Source of the DNA: Hymenobacter sp. BRD128
GTDB taxonomy: Bacteria; Bacteroidota; Bacteroidia; Cytophagales; Hymenobacteraceae
Assembly (NCBI RefSeq): GCF_013256625.1
Contig: NZ_CP053911.1
Coordinates: 1 to 64,000, forward strand
Direction: 5' to 3'
DNA length: 64,000 nucleotides
The position numbers and the translations under genes are program-made. How positions within the stretch are numbered: position 1 is the stretch's first letter; each line of letters begins with the position of its first letter. This document shows, in pieces, positions 1 to 8,362 of the stretch. A model generated the notes under the pieces. It searched no databases and had not been told where the DNA came from. It saw nothing but the letters and a program-made list of their open reading frames with translations.

Positions 1-191
1 GTTGCACGAGAAGAATCGGCGGTTGTTTAGCAAGCGTTTCCCCGGGGTAGTACCCGGCCCGCAACGCCCACCTAAATTAAAGAAACAGCCCGGCACAACC
101 TATTGATTAATAAGTAGTTTATAATGGTATAAAAACCATAAAATACGCGAAATACTATTTTATACCTGGCATTTCTATAAAAATAAGCTTA

Positions 192-731
192 CCCCCACAA
201 AAATGGGGTGGTAGTTAGCTCTGCTAGGTTGTGGCTAATACATCAGATGCTTAACTCTGGTGGTACTTTCCAGATTCCTAAACTACAAGAGTATTCTTCC
301 AAGTGACCCCATTTCTGTGGGGGAGTAACCCCATTTTTGTGGGGGAATACAAAGGCGGAAATTGCCTTTACAAGGCGTGAAACAGCATTTTGCACTATTC
401 CCCCACAAAAATGGGGTCACTCGCGTCTTTCTATGCTGCTTAATCGGAACGGGTGTCGTCCTGAAAGACTAACCTTTAAATTAAAAAACTGCTCAAGAAA
501 CAGTAGTTACTTATTTTAAATAGTTTATTAAGTTTACAGGCGCCATAAGTTTTTGTTTATCAAATCCTTGCAAGGTATTATCCCCACAGAAATGGGGTTA
601 CTCCCCCACAGAAATGGGGTTACTCCCCCACAGAAATGGGGTTACTCCCCACAGAAATGGGGTCTTAGGAGCCTGACTCCCCCACAGAAATGGGGTCACT
701 CCCCCACAGATTAAAATTAGTTGTGGGGGAA
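192..731. other. Iteron-type plasmid replication origin
   Basis: Nine near-identical 18-bp repeats of the form CCCCCACAGAAATGGGGT lie upstream of the Rep gene. Direct-orientation copies start at 192, 400, 581, 603, 625, 646 and 679; inverted copies start at 306 and 328. Copies at 192, 328 and 400 carry ACAAAAAT in place of ACAGAAAT, and those at 581 and 646 have lost one leading C. Spacings in the proximal cluster are 22, 22, 21 and 33 bp, close to whole turns of the helix. Each unit is also an interrupted palindrome (CCCCA...TGGGG). Iterons next to a Rep_3 initiator are the classic layout of an iteron-controlled origin. The region between 420 and 580 is AT-rich and could hold the unwinding element; that part is inference. 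Confidence 0.88.
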
Positions 732-755
732 TGGGTTGAAATGCCTTTACATTTG
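701..755 (+). promoter_or_regulatory. Inverted half-iterons and -7 box upstream of rep
   Basis: Half-iterons CCCCCACA (701-708) and TGTGGGGG (722-729) face each other as a perfect 8-bp inverted repeat. TACATTTG at 748-755 matches the Bacteroidota -7 box TAnnTTTG and lies 22 bp upstream of the rep ATG. No well-spaced -33 TTG is clear. Inverted half-iterons at rep promoters are known binding sites for Rep dimers in autorepression; applying that here is inference. Confidence 0.6.
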
Positions 756-777
756 CTAGGCATATCCTAACGCTCTC

Positions 778-1941
778 ATGACCAAAGACCTTATAACCAC
801 TACAAACCCATTGGTAGTGCAACATAACGCAATGGTAAACGCTGGTTTCACTATGTCAGCGTTAGAGATGCGTTGTTTTCTAGCCATGATTAGTCGCATT
901 GGGCGCGATGATACGGCTCTACCAGTATGCCGAATTCCCGTGCGAGAGTTGTGTGCAGATAGTAATAGTAAAAATGTCTACACCGAGGTTCGGGCGATGA
1001 CAGAAAAGATGGCTAGCCGTTTCCTGCTTCTGGAAGTATTAGGGCCCAACGGCGAGCGAATGAAGGAGCCTGATATTAAGAACCGTCCGCTAATGGGGGC
1101 TATTGATTACCTGAAGCGCGAGGGCGTGGTGGAAGCGGTATTCAATGAACACCTAAAGCCCTATTTGCTAGAGCTGAAGAATAACTTCACTAAGGCTCAG
1201 TTGAGCCAAGTGCTTAAAATCAAGCGACCTGCTTCGCACCGCATTTATTGGCTACTGCGCGAGTATGCAGCTTTTGGTAAGCGCACGATTAGTGTCAGCG
1301 AGTTGCGACACGTACTTGGGTTGAAAGATGAATATGTTGACCGCTTCGACCACTTTCGCGCTCGAGTGCTTGACCCAGCTCAGGAGGAACTAGCACAAAC
1401 AGATTTGCCCTTCACATATGAGCTAATCAAACAGGGGCGCGTCATCACAGAAATTCGATTTCTTTTTGCCCCTACGAGCGCTGCACTTCCCGAACTACTA
1501 CCTCCGAGCGAGGCCTGGGCTACTGCGCTGCTAGCTGCTGGCGTGGCTGATAAGAGCTTGGAGGCCGTACGTGAGAAGCTAGAAGCTGGGACCTACGACG
1601 AAGGTTATATACACTTCGTACTCCAGGCAGTACGGACACAGGCAGATGCAGGCAAAGTAAAAAAGCCAGCTGGTGCCATATTTAAGGCATTGATGGACGG
1701 CTACCTCTTGCCAGCGTATCAAAAAACCCAATTAACATCTGCCAAACCCAAAACTAGGACAAACCAAGCGCTAAGTAGCCAGCGCAAAAAATTGCAGAGT
1801 GAGTTGGAAGATGCCCGCAACAGCCTGTCATTTTTTCAAACATCGCTACTGTATACCGATGATACTCGTCCGTCATTTGTAGCGCAGGTCAAAAGCAAAA
1901 TTGCCGAATTAGAGCAGCAGCTGCGACAGCTAGAAGCCTAG
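778..1941 (+). CDS. Replication initiator protein, Rep_3 family
   Basis: A 387-residue protein of the Rep_3 (RepB/RepA-like) plasmid initiator family, which binds iterons and opens the origin. The N-terminal half has the usual first winged-helix layout (MVNAGFTMSALEMRCFLAMI, then FNEHLKPYLLEL). The second winged helix includes SHRIYWLLREYAAFG and SVSELRHVLGL at about residues 155-190. The C-terminal 150 residues are less typical and end in a charged coiled-coil-like helix (KLQSELEDARNSL). The gene sits directly downstream of nine iterons with the ATG at 778. It converges on the parA operon and is separated from it by a terminator hairpin. The family call is firm; host range and copy number cannot be read. 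Confidence 0.92.
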   Translation: MTKDLITTTNPLVVQHNAMVNAGFTMSALEMRCFLAMISRIGRDDTALPVCRIPVRELCADSNSKNVYTEVRAMTEKMASRFLLLEVLGPNGERMKEPDIKNRPLMGAIDYLKREGVVEAVFNEHLKPYLLELKNNFTKAQLSQVLKIKRPASHRIYWLLREYAAFGKRTISVSELRHVLGLKDEYVDRFDHFRARVLDPAQEELAQTDLPFTYELIKQGRVITEIRFLFAPTSAALPELLPPSEAWATALLAAGVADKSLEAVREKLEAGTYDEGYIHFVLQAVRTQADAGKVKKPAGAIFKALMDGYLLPAYQKTQLTSAKPKTRTNQALSSQRKKLQSELEDARNSLSFFQTSLLYTDDTRPSFVAQVKSKIAELEQQLRQLEA

Positions 1942-1974
1942 CCCCTACCCTACTTAACTGTTTGACTGCTATTG

Positions 1975-1997
1975 AAAAAAGCCCCTATCGCGATAGG
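1975..1997 (-). terminator. Intrinsic terminator of the parA operon
   Basis: A 14-bp perfect palindrome, CCTATCGCGATAGG (1984-1997), is followed on the minus strand by six T residues (1980-1975). It lies 15 bp past the end of the second gene of the parA operon and also separates that operon from rep. Confidence 0.75.
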
Positions 1998-2012
1998 AGA
2001 TTTAAAGGTCTA

Positions 2013-2330
2013 CTACCGCAACTTCTTACTGGTGCGGAGTAGTTTTTGCAATAATGCATCAGGCAATGGCTTATCGGCTTCAGGATAGGCAGCCAATTCC
2101 TTTACCAAGGCCGCTTCAGTTAGCTCCTTCATTAGAAAGCCAGGTACCCAGTACTCGGCTTGCTTCAGCTTGAGGTACGTTTCGCGGGTCACAGCAGTAG
2201 TGAATGATACCCAAACTGTTTGCTCTTCCCTATCACTAGGTAATGACTCCGGGCTTTCAGCCTGCACTGGCTCGATTCGCTCGTTGATAGAAGAAAGGAC
2301 TTTTTTACCGAAAGTAGGTTTAGTGCTCAT
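2013..2330 (-). CDS. Small ParA-partner protein, unrecognised family
   Basis: A 105-residue protein whose ATG (2330) overlaps the parA stop in an ATGA arrangement, so the two genes are probably translationally coupled. No ParB nuclease or HTH motif is visible. The N-terminal 40 residues are polar and acidic (PVQAESPESLPSDREEQ), followed by VWVSFTTAVTRETYLKLKQA and two predicted helices (LMKELTEAALVKELAAY). The VSFTTAVTRETYLKLKQAEY stretch could be a ribbon-helix-helix strand plus helix, the fold used by many small centromere-binding proteins. By position it should be the DNA-binding partner of ParA. That role is inference; the gene pair and overlap are seen directly. Confidence 0.8.
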   Translation of the reverse strand: MSTKPTFGKKVLSSINERIEPVQAESPESLPSDREEQTVWVSFTTAVTRETYLKLKQAEYWVPGFLMKELTEAALVKELAAYPEADKPLPDALLQKLLRTSKKLR

Positions 2331-3088
2331 AGACGGGTAAGGATTTCGGCCGTAAGGGCAGTATAATCTTGGGCGCCAGCGGATTGATTGGCCCAAGTGA
2401 AGATGCTTTCCTTCTCAATCTGGGCTTCTACTAGCGCTACATTGGGGCGGATAGTAGTGTTCATAACTAGAGGTCCAAATACGGGATGGGCTTCTAGCAA
2501 CGCAACCATATCCTTCTGTGCTCGGCGTCGGTCGTTGCGGTTGTACTGTGTGAAAAACAGGCCTCCAATCTTCAGGTCTTTGTTAAGTCGCTTCTGCACC
2601 TGCTGACACACATCAAGTAGGCCTACTAGGCCTTCAATACCGTAGTACTCTGGCTGTGCAGGAATGAAGACAGCGGTGGCCGCTGTTAAAGCAGCATAGG
2701 TCAGCTTACCCAGACCTCCTGGTGTATCAATCAAGCAGAAATCAATAGCCTCTACTTCATCGAGTAGCTCCTTCAATGCAAATTCGGCACCTGGCTTTTT
2801 GCCGATGCGCTCCTCAGCCTCTGCTAAATCGGGCGAACTAGGTACTAGGTAGAGACCCTCCCCTACTTCCTGCACCGTATCAGACAGGCTTGCCTGACCA
2901 AGCAATACCGCATCAAGGCGTTTACCTAAAGGTGTAGGTAGTGTAAAGCTTTGGGTTAGGTTGCATTGACTATCACAGTCAATTAGCAGTACGCTGTGCC
3001 CTTGTTCTCGCAAGGTTTGAGCAATGTTTAGGCAACTTGTTGTCTTGCCAGTGCCTCCCTTATGATTAGCCATTACAATAGTTCGCAT
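2327..3088 (-). CDS. parA: ParA-family partitioning ATPase
   Basis: A 253-residue ParA/MinD-type P-loop ATPase that positions plasmid copies before division. A deviant Walker A motif (KGGTGKTT) follows the start within about 10 residues. VLLIDCDSQ is the A' motif and FCLIDTPGG is Walker B. The start was placed at the ATG at 3088 because the fold begins at MRTIVMANHKGG; an upstream in-frame ATG at 3169 would run through the regulatory palindrome. No N-terminal HTH is present, so this is the short type Ib-like form, in which the small partner rather than ParA usually represses the operon. Confidence 0.93.
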   Translation of the reverse strand: MRTIVMANHKGGTGKTTSCLNIAQTLREQGHSVLLIDCDSQCNLTQSFTLPTPLGKRLDAVLLGQASLSDTVQEVGEGLYLVPSSPDLAEAEERIGKKPGAEFALKELLDEVEAIDFCLIDTPGGLGKLTYAALTAATAVFIPAQPEYYGIEGLVGLLDVCQQVQKRLNKDLKIGGLFFTQYNRNDRRRAQKDMVALLEAHPVFGPLVMNTTIRPNVALVEAQIEKESIFTWANQSAGAQDYTALTAEILTRL

Positions 3089-3140
3089 GGCACAAATAAA
3101 GGCAATAGTTCCAATGTGCACAATATTTACCTTTGTTACC

Positions 3141-3178
3141 ACAGACACCATGGTAAAAATTGTTACCATGGTGTCTGT
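3141..3178. promoter_or_regulatory. 16-bp-arm palindrome, candidate parS/operator
   Basis: ACAGACACCATGGTAA (3141-3156) and its exact reverse complement (3163-3178) are separated by 6 bp. The site lies about 50 bp upstream of parA, where small-partner ParA systems keep a centromere that doubles as operator. It contains two CCATGG cores 21 bp apart, so it could bind two dimers. Function is inferred from position and symmetry. Confidence 0.65.
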
Positions 3179-3730
3179 TTCTTTTTTATTTAAAATACTT
3201 ACTATTAGAACTTTACACTTAAATAGGTTGCAAGCGTAGTAAACGACTCAAAATCTTGTTCAGTTGAATTTTTGAAGTTTAAGCCATAGTTACCGTAGTA
3301 AAAATTTTAACAATTGTGAGCATTTTCCTGCAATAACATGATGGATAAGTGGTGCTGAGGGTAGCAAAAGAGTTGAAACCGAAAGTATCAGTAAAGAATC
3401 TGCTCGAGTGTATAGCAAATTACTGATCCCTCCATTAGCCGTCCCCATTCTCTCCTAGAGCAGTAATCCATCCAAAAAAGGAGGTTAAGCGAATTGCCTA
3501 AAAACTGACATTTCTACCCCGGTTGTGAGGGTGGCGTTACCATCCAAGATTTGAGCCTTTTTTGGAAGGAGTATTAAATTTTTGTGGCAGGTGGTCGCTC
3601 AAAAAAACGAGGGTTTGTGAACTGACCAGGGCGCGTGCTTTAGCAATGGGTAGGGGAGCTAAAAATGAAGTAGTGGCTCAACGTGTTCTCTCGGGGCCAC
3701 GGTGCGTGTTGCGGGCTTCTATCTTGCGGG
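3179..3730. other. Non-coding region between parA and hydrolase
   Basis: The first 250 bp are AT-rich and then shade into GC-rich cargo near 3600, which may mark the backbone/cargo junction. No convincing gene, hairpin or repeat was seen. Confidence 0.4.
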
Positions 3731-4771
3731 ATGAGAATACTGAAGAAAGCCGGGCGCATTGTGTTGCTGCTGGTCCTCTTGGCCGTGGGTATTGGCGTGT
3801 TGTACGAGCAAGTCGAGCGCTTGCGGGCCCGGCGCACCTATCCGCTAACGGGCCGCCTGCTACCTGTCGGCGACCACCGGCTGCATTACCTGGCCACGGC
3901 CCCACGTGGGCCCGTCGTGGTCTTCGAATCGGGACTGGACCTGGGAGGCTTGCTGCCCTGGGAGCGGGTGGTGGCCCAAGTGGCGCCTTTTGTCACCGCG
4001 TTTGCCTACGACCGCGCCGGCATCCAGCGCAGCGAACGCGGCACGCGGCCCACAACCGGCGCCGCCATGGCCCGAGACCTGCACGAGCTGCTGCACCGGG
4101 CCGGGTACCCGCCCCCGTACCTGCTCGTGGGGCATTCGTTGGGCGGCATCCTGCTCCGTTCCTTCGTGGCACAGTACCCGGCGGAGGTGTGCGGCGTAGT
4201 GTTGGTCGAGGCCTCGCACCCCGACCAGCTCCGGCGCTTGCCTGCCGCGCTACCGGCGGATGACGCCCCGCCCCGGTGGGTCGTGCGCCTGGCGGCGGCG
4301 GCGGGCGTGGTCCGCTTCCTCAATACGTCCCAGTACGCGGGCACGCGTCCCAACGACCGTATCAACTTGGTCAACCGGGCCTTCCTGCCCGAGTCGGTCG
4401 ATGCGGTGCTGGAGGAACAGGCACAGATTCCGGCCTTGCTAGACGAGGCGCGGCCGGTAATGTCGTTTGGCGACATCCCCCTGCGCGTGGTAACCGGCAC
4501 CAGCCCCACCCGGGACCAAGAAGACGAGCCCGACGCCGCGCGGCGTCGGCAAATAAACCGGGCGTGGGGCGCGATGCAGCAAGACCAGTTGCGCCTATCC
4601 ACCCGCAGCGCGCAGCTGCTCGCGCCCCAAAGCGGGCACTACGTGCAATTGGAGCAGCCCGACATCGTCACGGCCGCCATCAAGCAAGTGCTGGCCCAAT
4701 CGGCGGTCCCCAGCTACGTCCCCAAACGGTCGGCCCAGGCGCGAAACAACCAAGTGGTAACGGCCCGCTAA
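3731..4771 (+). CDS. Membrane-anchored alpha/beta hydrolase
   Basis: A 346-residue alpha/beta-fold hydrolase. An N-terminal hydrophobic helix (IVLLLVLLAVGIGVLY) suggests membrane anchoring with the enzyme outside the cytoplasm. The nucleophile elbow is GHSLGG (about residues 134-139). VVFESGLDLGG supplies an oxyanion-hole-like loop, YDRAGIQRSERG is typical of the family, and the catalytic His is probably in SGHYVQLEQPD near the C terminus. The start was set at the ATG at 3731, giving a positively charged MRILKKAGR before the helix; an upstream in-frame ATG at 3683 gives an unlikely leader. Substrate cannot be inferred. It stands alone, with no operon partner. Confidence 0.85.
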   Translation: MRILKKAGRIVLLLVLLAVGIGVLYEQVERLRARRTYPLTGRLLPVGDHRLHYLATAPRGPVVVFESGLDLGGLLPWERVVAQVAPFVTAFAYDRAGIQRSERGTRPTTGAAMARDLHELLHRAGYPPPYLLVGHSLGGILLRSFVAQYPAEVCGVVLVEASHPDQLRRLPAALPADDAPPRWVVRLAAAAGVVRFLNTSQYAGTRPNDRINLVNRAFLPESVDAVLEEQAQIPALLDEARPVMSFGDIPLRVVTGTSPTRDQEDEPDAARRRQINRAWGAMQQDQLRLSTRSAQLLAPQSGHYVQLEQPDIVTAAIKQVLAQSAVPSYVPKRSAQARNNQVVTAR

Positions 4772-5155
4772 GGCCTCCGCCCGGCGGGCCCGGGGGTGGA
4801 CTGGCGAAGGGCTCGGGTTAGAGGCCGCCTTTCTCCGAACGGCCAGTTCACGGCCTTTCTGGCACCGGTTGAGGGCTAAAGTGCGCGTCGGTATTAGTGG
4901 AGTGTAATACATTTCAGCACTGTTCATAAAAAACGGCCGTTTAAGTGAGCTGCTAGCGCCGTGCTCCGAAACCTACGGGTTCTCGAGTTACGGCAGTGAA
5001 TCAAGAAGTTAAGCACTTATTGGCTGGGTATGGGGTGGGGGCAGACGGCCCAAATCATATGTTGGGGCGGCCCAGAGGGTACGTTGGGGCGCGGGCGGGG
5101 TGGGGGCGCCGGACTTTTGCGGCATCTCTTCCCTAACGCCTGTGCGCTTCCGCTT
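4772..5155. other. Non-coding region
   Basis: About 380 bp between the hydrolase and the next (frameshifted) gene. No hairpin, box or convincing ORF was seen. Confidence 0.35.
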
Positions 5156-5730
5156 ATGTCCCCTCTCCCCGTTTCGTCGCCTGCTGGGCGCGGTCCCCTT
5201 CCTGGGTCTCTGATTCCCCTAGGGCTTGTGTTGGTGCTGTTCGCGCCCCTGCTGCTTGGCTTCCGCCTGGCGGGGCCTGGCGGGCCGCACGTTTCGGGAG
5301 CGGACCTTTCCCCGCTCCAAGCCCCCGACTGGCGGGGCACCTTGACCTACCTCGATTACGGCACGCACCAACCGGTCGTGCTGCGCACCAGCCTGCGGGG
5401 GAGCAGCGCAGGGCCAACCAGTTGGTGCTTTGCTTTGACTACGAGGAGCCCAACCACACGCACGTCTTTGGCAGCGACACGCTGGCCGTGCTGCCCGACG
5501 GGACGCACGTGCGCTGGGACGGAACAACGTTTGCTGTGCGCGCCAAGCAGAGGCTGCCGAACCACACCCTGCGCCTGGTGCTGGAAGGCCCCGGCCGCGA
5601 CGACAACCGCCCCGTCATCGTCCGCAAAACGCTGGTCGTGAACGCGCAGGCGCTGAGCATCCGCAAGCAGGTGCAGCTCGCAGCCGACACGGCCTGGCTG
5701 CAGCGCAATTCCTATCACTTCACCCGCTAA
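5156..5730 (+). pseudogene. Secreted/anchored unknown protein, split by a frameshift
   Basis: Two reading frames join into one plausible protein of about 190 residues. The first runs from ATG 5156 with an N-terminal hydrophobic segment (LGLVLVLFAPLLLGF) and continues through TLTYLDYGTHQPVVL. The second continues EQRRANQLVLCFDYEEPNHT and runs to 5730. The switch falls in a run of five G at 5397-5401; one more G would restore the frame (LRGEQRRANQ). The downstream half is well behaved (FGSDTLAVLPDGTHVRW), so the break is recent or an assembly error. I do not recognise the family. It is predicted to be exported or membrane-anchored. Confidence 0.6.
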
Positions 5731-5880
5731 CTGGGGGCGTACCGAAACAGTAACAACGCCGCGGCAGCAGGTGCTGCCCACGGCCCACGCAGTAGCAAGA
5801 GCGCGTTTCTTCCCCGCTGCGCGTCCCAGGTGCCTGGCCCTGGTACCGCGGAGCGCAGAGCAAACAGGTGCACGTAGTGG

Positions 5881-6005
5881 AGCTCAGAAAGTACCGCGCG
5901 AGGCAAGTGGCTCAGAAAGTCGGCACCAAGTACGATTCCAGCGCGTGGTGGGGGTTCAAGAAGCCAATAAGAAGCTCCAGTCAGCAAGGTGCACCTTTCA
6001 GATCG
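5881..6005 (-). repeat. Dispersed intergenic repeat, copy 1
   Basis: Read on the minus strand this stretch contains GTGCACCTT, GGCTTCTTGAACCCC, CTTTCTGAGCCACTTG and a final ACTTTCTGAG. Related copies lie at 51833-51925 (+) and 59573-59680 (+). No ORF covers it. Surrounding sequence from 5731 to 6104 holds nothing else recognisable. Confidence 0.6.
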
Positions 6006-6104
6006 ACCTAGTCTAGTAGGCAGCTGGCCTGGTTTGCTGGGCGCAAGTCATGGGGAGTAGCGAGGAATGGGAACGCAGGAGGCCTCGTCATCCCTAAGCG
6101 CTTA

Positions 6105-6778
6105 CCCTTTCTACCCTTCCGAGGAAAACTGCGCGCTCATCTTCCCCGCAACGCCCCCTCGTTAACGCGCAACGCGTAGCTTTAGCCCTGCTTAGCTACT
6201 GGCGCAAACTCGGTCAGGGTCAACTCGTCTTTGGTTGGGTAAACGTGTTCTCACCACTTGGAGCTGACATATGAAGCCGCGCCCTGCTACTGCCCACTCG
6301 CGGGCTAGCCAACGCCTCTTTCGCTGGGGGCTGGTCGGCGTACTGGTCGCCTTTACTGCCTTCGAGGAACTCCACCTGCGGCCCCAGTTGCGCCGCCACC
6401 ACCTCACCCGCTTTGGCCAGGTTTTGGCCGACTCGCTGCCTAACTTTATCGCACCCCTGCTCTTGGTTGCCCTCTACATAACCCTGTTTCAGAAGCAGAC
6501 GCGGCCGGAAATAACCCGGGCGTGTGGGAGTGCCGTGGCCGGCCTGGTGCTCTACGAGTTCGCGCAACGCTGGATGGCGAACCGGGTCTTCGACGTACAG
6601 GATATCGTCGCGACGCTGCTCGGCGGGCTGGTGGCCTGGGTAGTCTTAACAGGTAGGGTGCCCCACGTAGACGGAGCCCAGCAGTAGCGTTCAGCTGCTC
6701 GTGCGGACGCTTTGCCTGAGCTAGGCTAGGCAAGACGAACAGCGGGGGAGGATAGCTTCGGCTTGAATGGTACCCCTT
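6105..6778 (+). repeat. Duplicated VanZ-like unit, copy 1
   Basis: This segment (about 165 bp upstream, gene, about 90 bp downstream) is homologous to 23866-23949 joined to 27911-28500. Downstream similarity is clear from TTCAGCTGCTCGT to AGCTTCGGCTTGAATGGT. Copy 1 is uninterrupted, while copy 2 is split by a Tn3-family transposon. Confidence 0.75.
6271..6687 (+). CDS. VanZ-like membrane protein (copy 1)
   Basis: A 138-residue protein with about three or four membrane segments (LVGVLVAFTAF, IAPLLLVALYITLF, AVAGLVLYEFA, IVATLLGGLVAWVVL). The C-terminal signature LYEFAQRWMANRVFDVQDIV resembles the E-Q...R-x-FD-x-x-DI pattern of the VanZ-like family, whose members sit in the membrane and are mostly uncharacterised outside teicoplanin resistance. 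A close paralog is at 27988-28383. Translation starts at ATG 6271. VanZ-like is a motif-based judgement; a resistance role is not implied. Confidence 0.7.
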   Translation: MKPRPATAHSRASQRLFRWGLVGVLVAFTAFEELHLRPQLRRHHLTRFGQVLADSLPNFIAPLLLVALYITLFQKQTRPEITRACGSAVAGLVLYEFAQRWMANRVFDVQDIVATLLGGLVAWVVLTGRVPHVDGAQQ

Positions 6779-6959
6779 TTGGGCTGCTAGTCAAGGCTTA
6801 CGCCTCAAACATTTCGGCCTGTCTTTGAGCCTTCTGCTACCGTTTTGCCACCAGGTGTAGGGGGTAGTTTTCGATCTAACTGTGTCCCCACGAGCTAGAC
6901 AAGAAATCTAGCATTTTCGCTGCGTGAGCTTTGGCGGGAACGTAGGCCGTCGGTTGCCG

Positions 6960-7796
6960 CTACCCCGCCGCGTGGCCTAGAGCTAGACAGCCATTCATGA
7001 AACAATGCACCCCGGCCGCCGCCCAGGCCGAGCCGGTCCGTTCGCGCACCCACAGAAAGAAGGTGCCCATGGCGAGCTGAAACAGCACAACGCGTAACGG
7101 GAAGTGCGCCGGTGACCACCATTCGCGCACATAAAACCAGAAGTCGGTTCCCACGCCCAGCTCGAAGAGGCGCGCAGGAAAGCCCAGCCCGTGGCCGAGC
7201 GTGAAGAGCAGCACGCCTACCACCCCACCCCAACTCGTGCGGGTGCCTGGCAGGGGCAATGAACGCGGCAGCCCCGGGGCCAACAGTCCCAACAGGGCCC
7301 CGCGGTAAAAGAGCTCCTCATCGAGCCCGGGTAGGGTCAGGTAGAACAGCTGTTGTCCCGCCGTCAGAGGCAAGAACTCGTAGCGCGTCCAATAGGCGTC
7401 CGCCAGCAGCGCGGCCGCTACGACGAGCACCACGGGCACCACGGCGCGCAGGCTTCCGGCCGTGGGTCGCACGAAGCCAGCGGGGCGGGGCGTGGTGCGC
7501 CGCAGTATGTACACCCAAGCCAGGGAGCAGAGCACCCCCAGGCCCTTACCGACCCAGTTGACGGGCGTTTGCCAGACTACCTCCCGCAGCCAGCCAACGG
7601 GCCGCAAGCCCAGCCAATAGGCCCACACCGTCCACGGGGGCACTAACAATAAGGTGTAGACATGCACCACGCAGGCCAGCGCAACCCAGCCTAAGAGCCG
7701 AGGCGCTGCCCGCCACGGGCCTAGGCACAAGCCGACGCTTAAGCCCGCCCAGAACAAGCCCCAAAAAACGATTGCCGCCCAAACGGTACCTGGCAT
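6960..7796 (-). CDS. CPBP family intramembrane metalloprotease
   Basis: A 278-residue polytopic membrane protein of the CPBP/Abi (Rce1-like) family. The glutamate motif DEELFYRG (EExxxR) is at about residues 160-167, FTLGHGLG supplies the first His, and VHCFMN near the C terminus matches HxxxN. Seven or more hydrophobic stretches fit the family. Bacterial members process or scaffold membrane peptides and some protect producers from bacteriocins; which applies here is unknown. It is monocistronic, starting at ATG 7796. Confidence 0.88.
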   Translation of the reverse strand: MPGTVWAAIVFWGLFWAGLSVGLCLGPWRAAPRLLGWVALACVVHVYTLLLVPPWTVWAYWLGLRPVGWLREVVWQTPVNWVGKGLGVLCSLAWVYILRRTTPRPAGFVRPTAGSLRAVVPVVLVVAAALLADAYWTRYEFLPLTAGQQLFYLTLPGLDEELFYRGALLGLLAPGLPRSLPLPGTRTSWGGVVGVLLFTLGHGLGFPARLFELGVGTDFWFYVREWWSPAHFPLRVVLFQLAMGTFFLWVRERTGSAWAAAGVHCFMNGCLALGHAAG

Positions 7797-8362
7797 GAAA
7801 AGACAAGCCCGACGTATGCGCGGCAGCCTGCCCAGCGACGAGCCGAAAAGTAGGGGAGTGGTTGCAGCATTAGCAGGCGTTACGCATCAGTTCCGCAAGC
7901 CCTGGGCCCGAAAAGCGTCTGCAGCTCCCTCTGAGCCGATTGTAGGTCCTGCTTAGCGCAGCATGGGCTGTATCGAGCGCTGCACTGGCCCCACTTAGTT
8001 AGCATAAGCATCTACTCCTCCTAAGTGGGGCAAGGGGGTTCCGAAAGTAAGGCTCCGTTTTTGTGCCCGCTGAACCCACTTCTTGACCTGCTAAAAAACA
8101 GTTTTTTGCTTTTAAGTGGGGTAGGAGCGGGGTGAGCCCATAAGGTGCCCCTTGCTAATACCCGCCTACAGCAATAATTGGCGCATCGGAGGAAAGGTAT
8201 ACACCTCTCCGAATGGGAATCTGCTCGGAAAATCCGGCCGAAATACAATAGCAGCTTTAACTCCGTTCAGGTCCCTTTCTTTAGGGAGAAGTTTGAGGAT
8301 GAGGCAATAGCACAGGGCCGCTTATTTTTGCTTGTTCATTCATCCTCCTTATAATTATTGGC
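7797..8362. other. Intergenic region with hairpin 7989-8030
   Basis: A perfect 10-bp inverted repeat, CCCCACTTAG (7989-7998) and CTAAGTGGGG (8021-8030), flanks a 22-nt loop, and a further TTAAGTGGGG lies at about 8110-8120. The repeated AAGTGGGG words may bind a regulator of the divergent CPBP and secreted-protein genes. A 75-codon minus-strand ORF here (8021-8248) covers the repeats and looks fortuitous. Confidence 0.45.

Noticed and set aside
192..731. CRISPR-like repeat array
   Set aside because: Units are 18 bp, occur in both orientations, partly palindromic, with 3-5 bp or irregular gaps and no unique spacers of constant size; they fit iterons next to rep.
3562..4263. 233-codon ORF overlapping the hydrolase
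   Set aside because: The overlapping frame of the hydrolase has clear catalytic motifs; this one is an Arg/Pro-rich shadow.
6271..6687. Teicoplanin-resistance gene vanZ
   Set aside because: Only the general VanZ-like pattern is present; there are no other van genes and a Gram-negative host makes a resistance role unlikely.
8021..8248. 75-codon minus-strand ORF
   Set aside because: It covers an inverted repeat and repeated AAGTGGGG words between divergent genes; no protein-like features.
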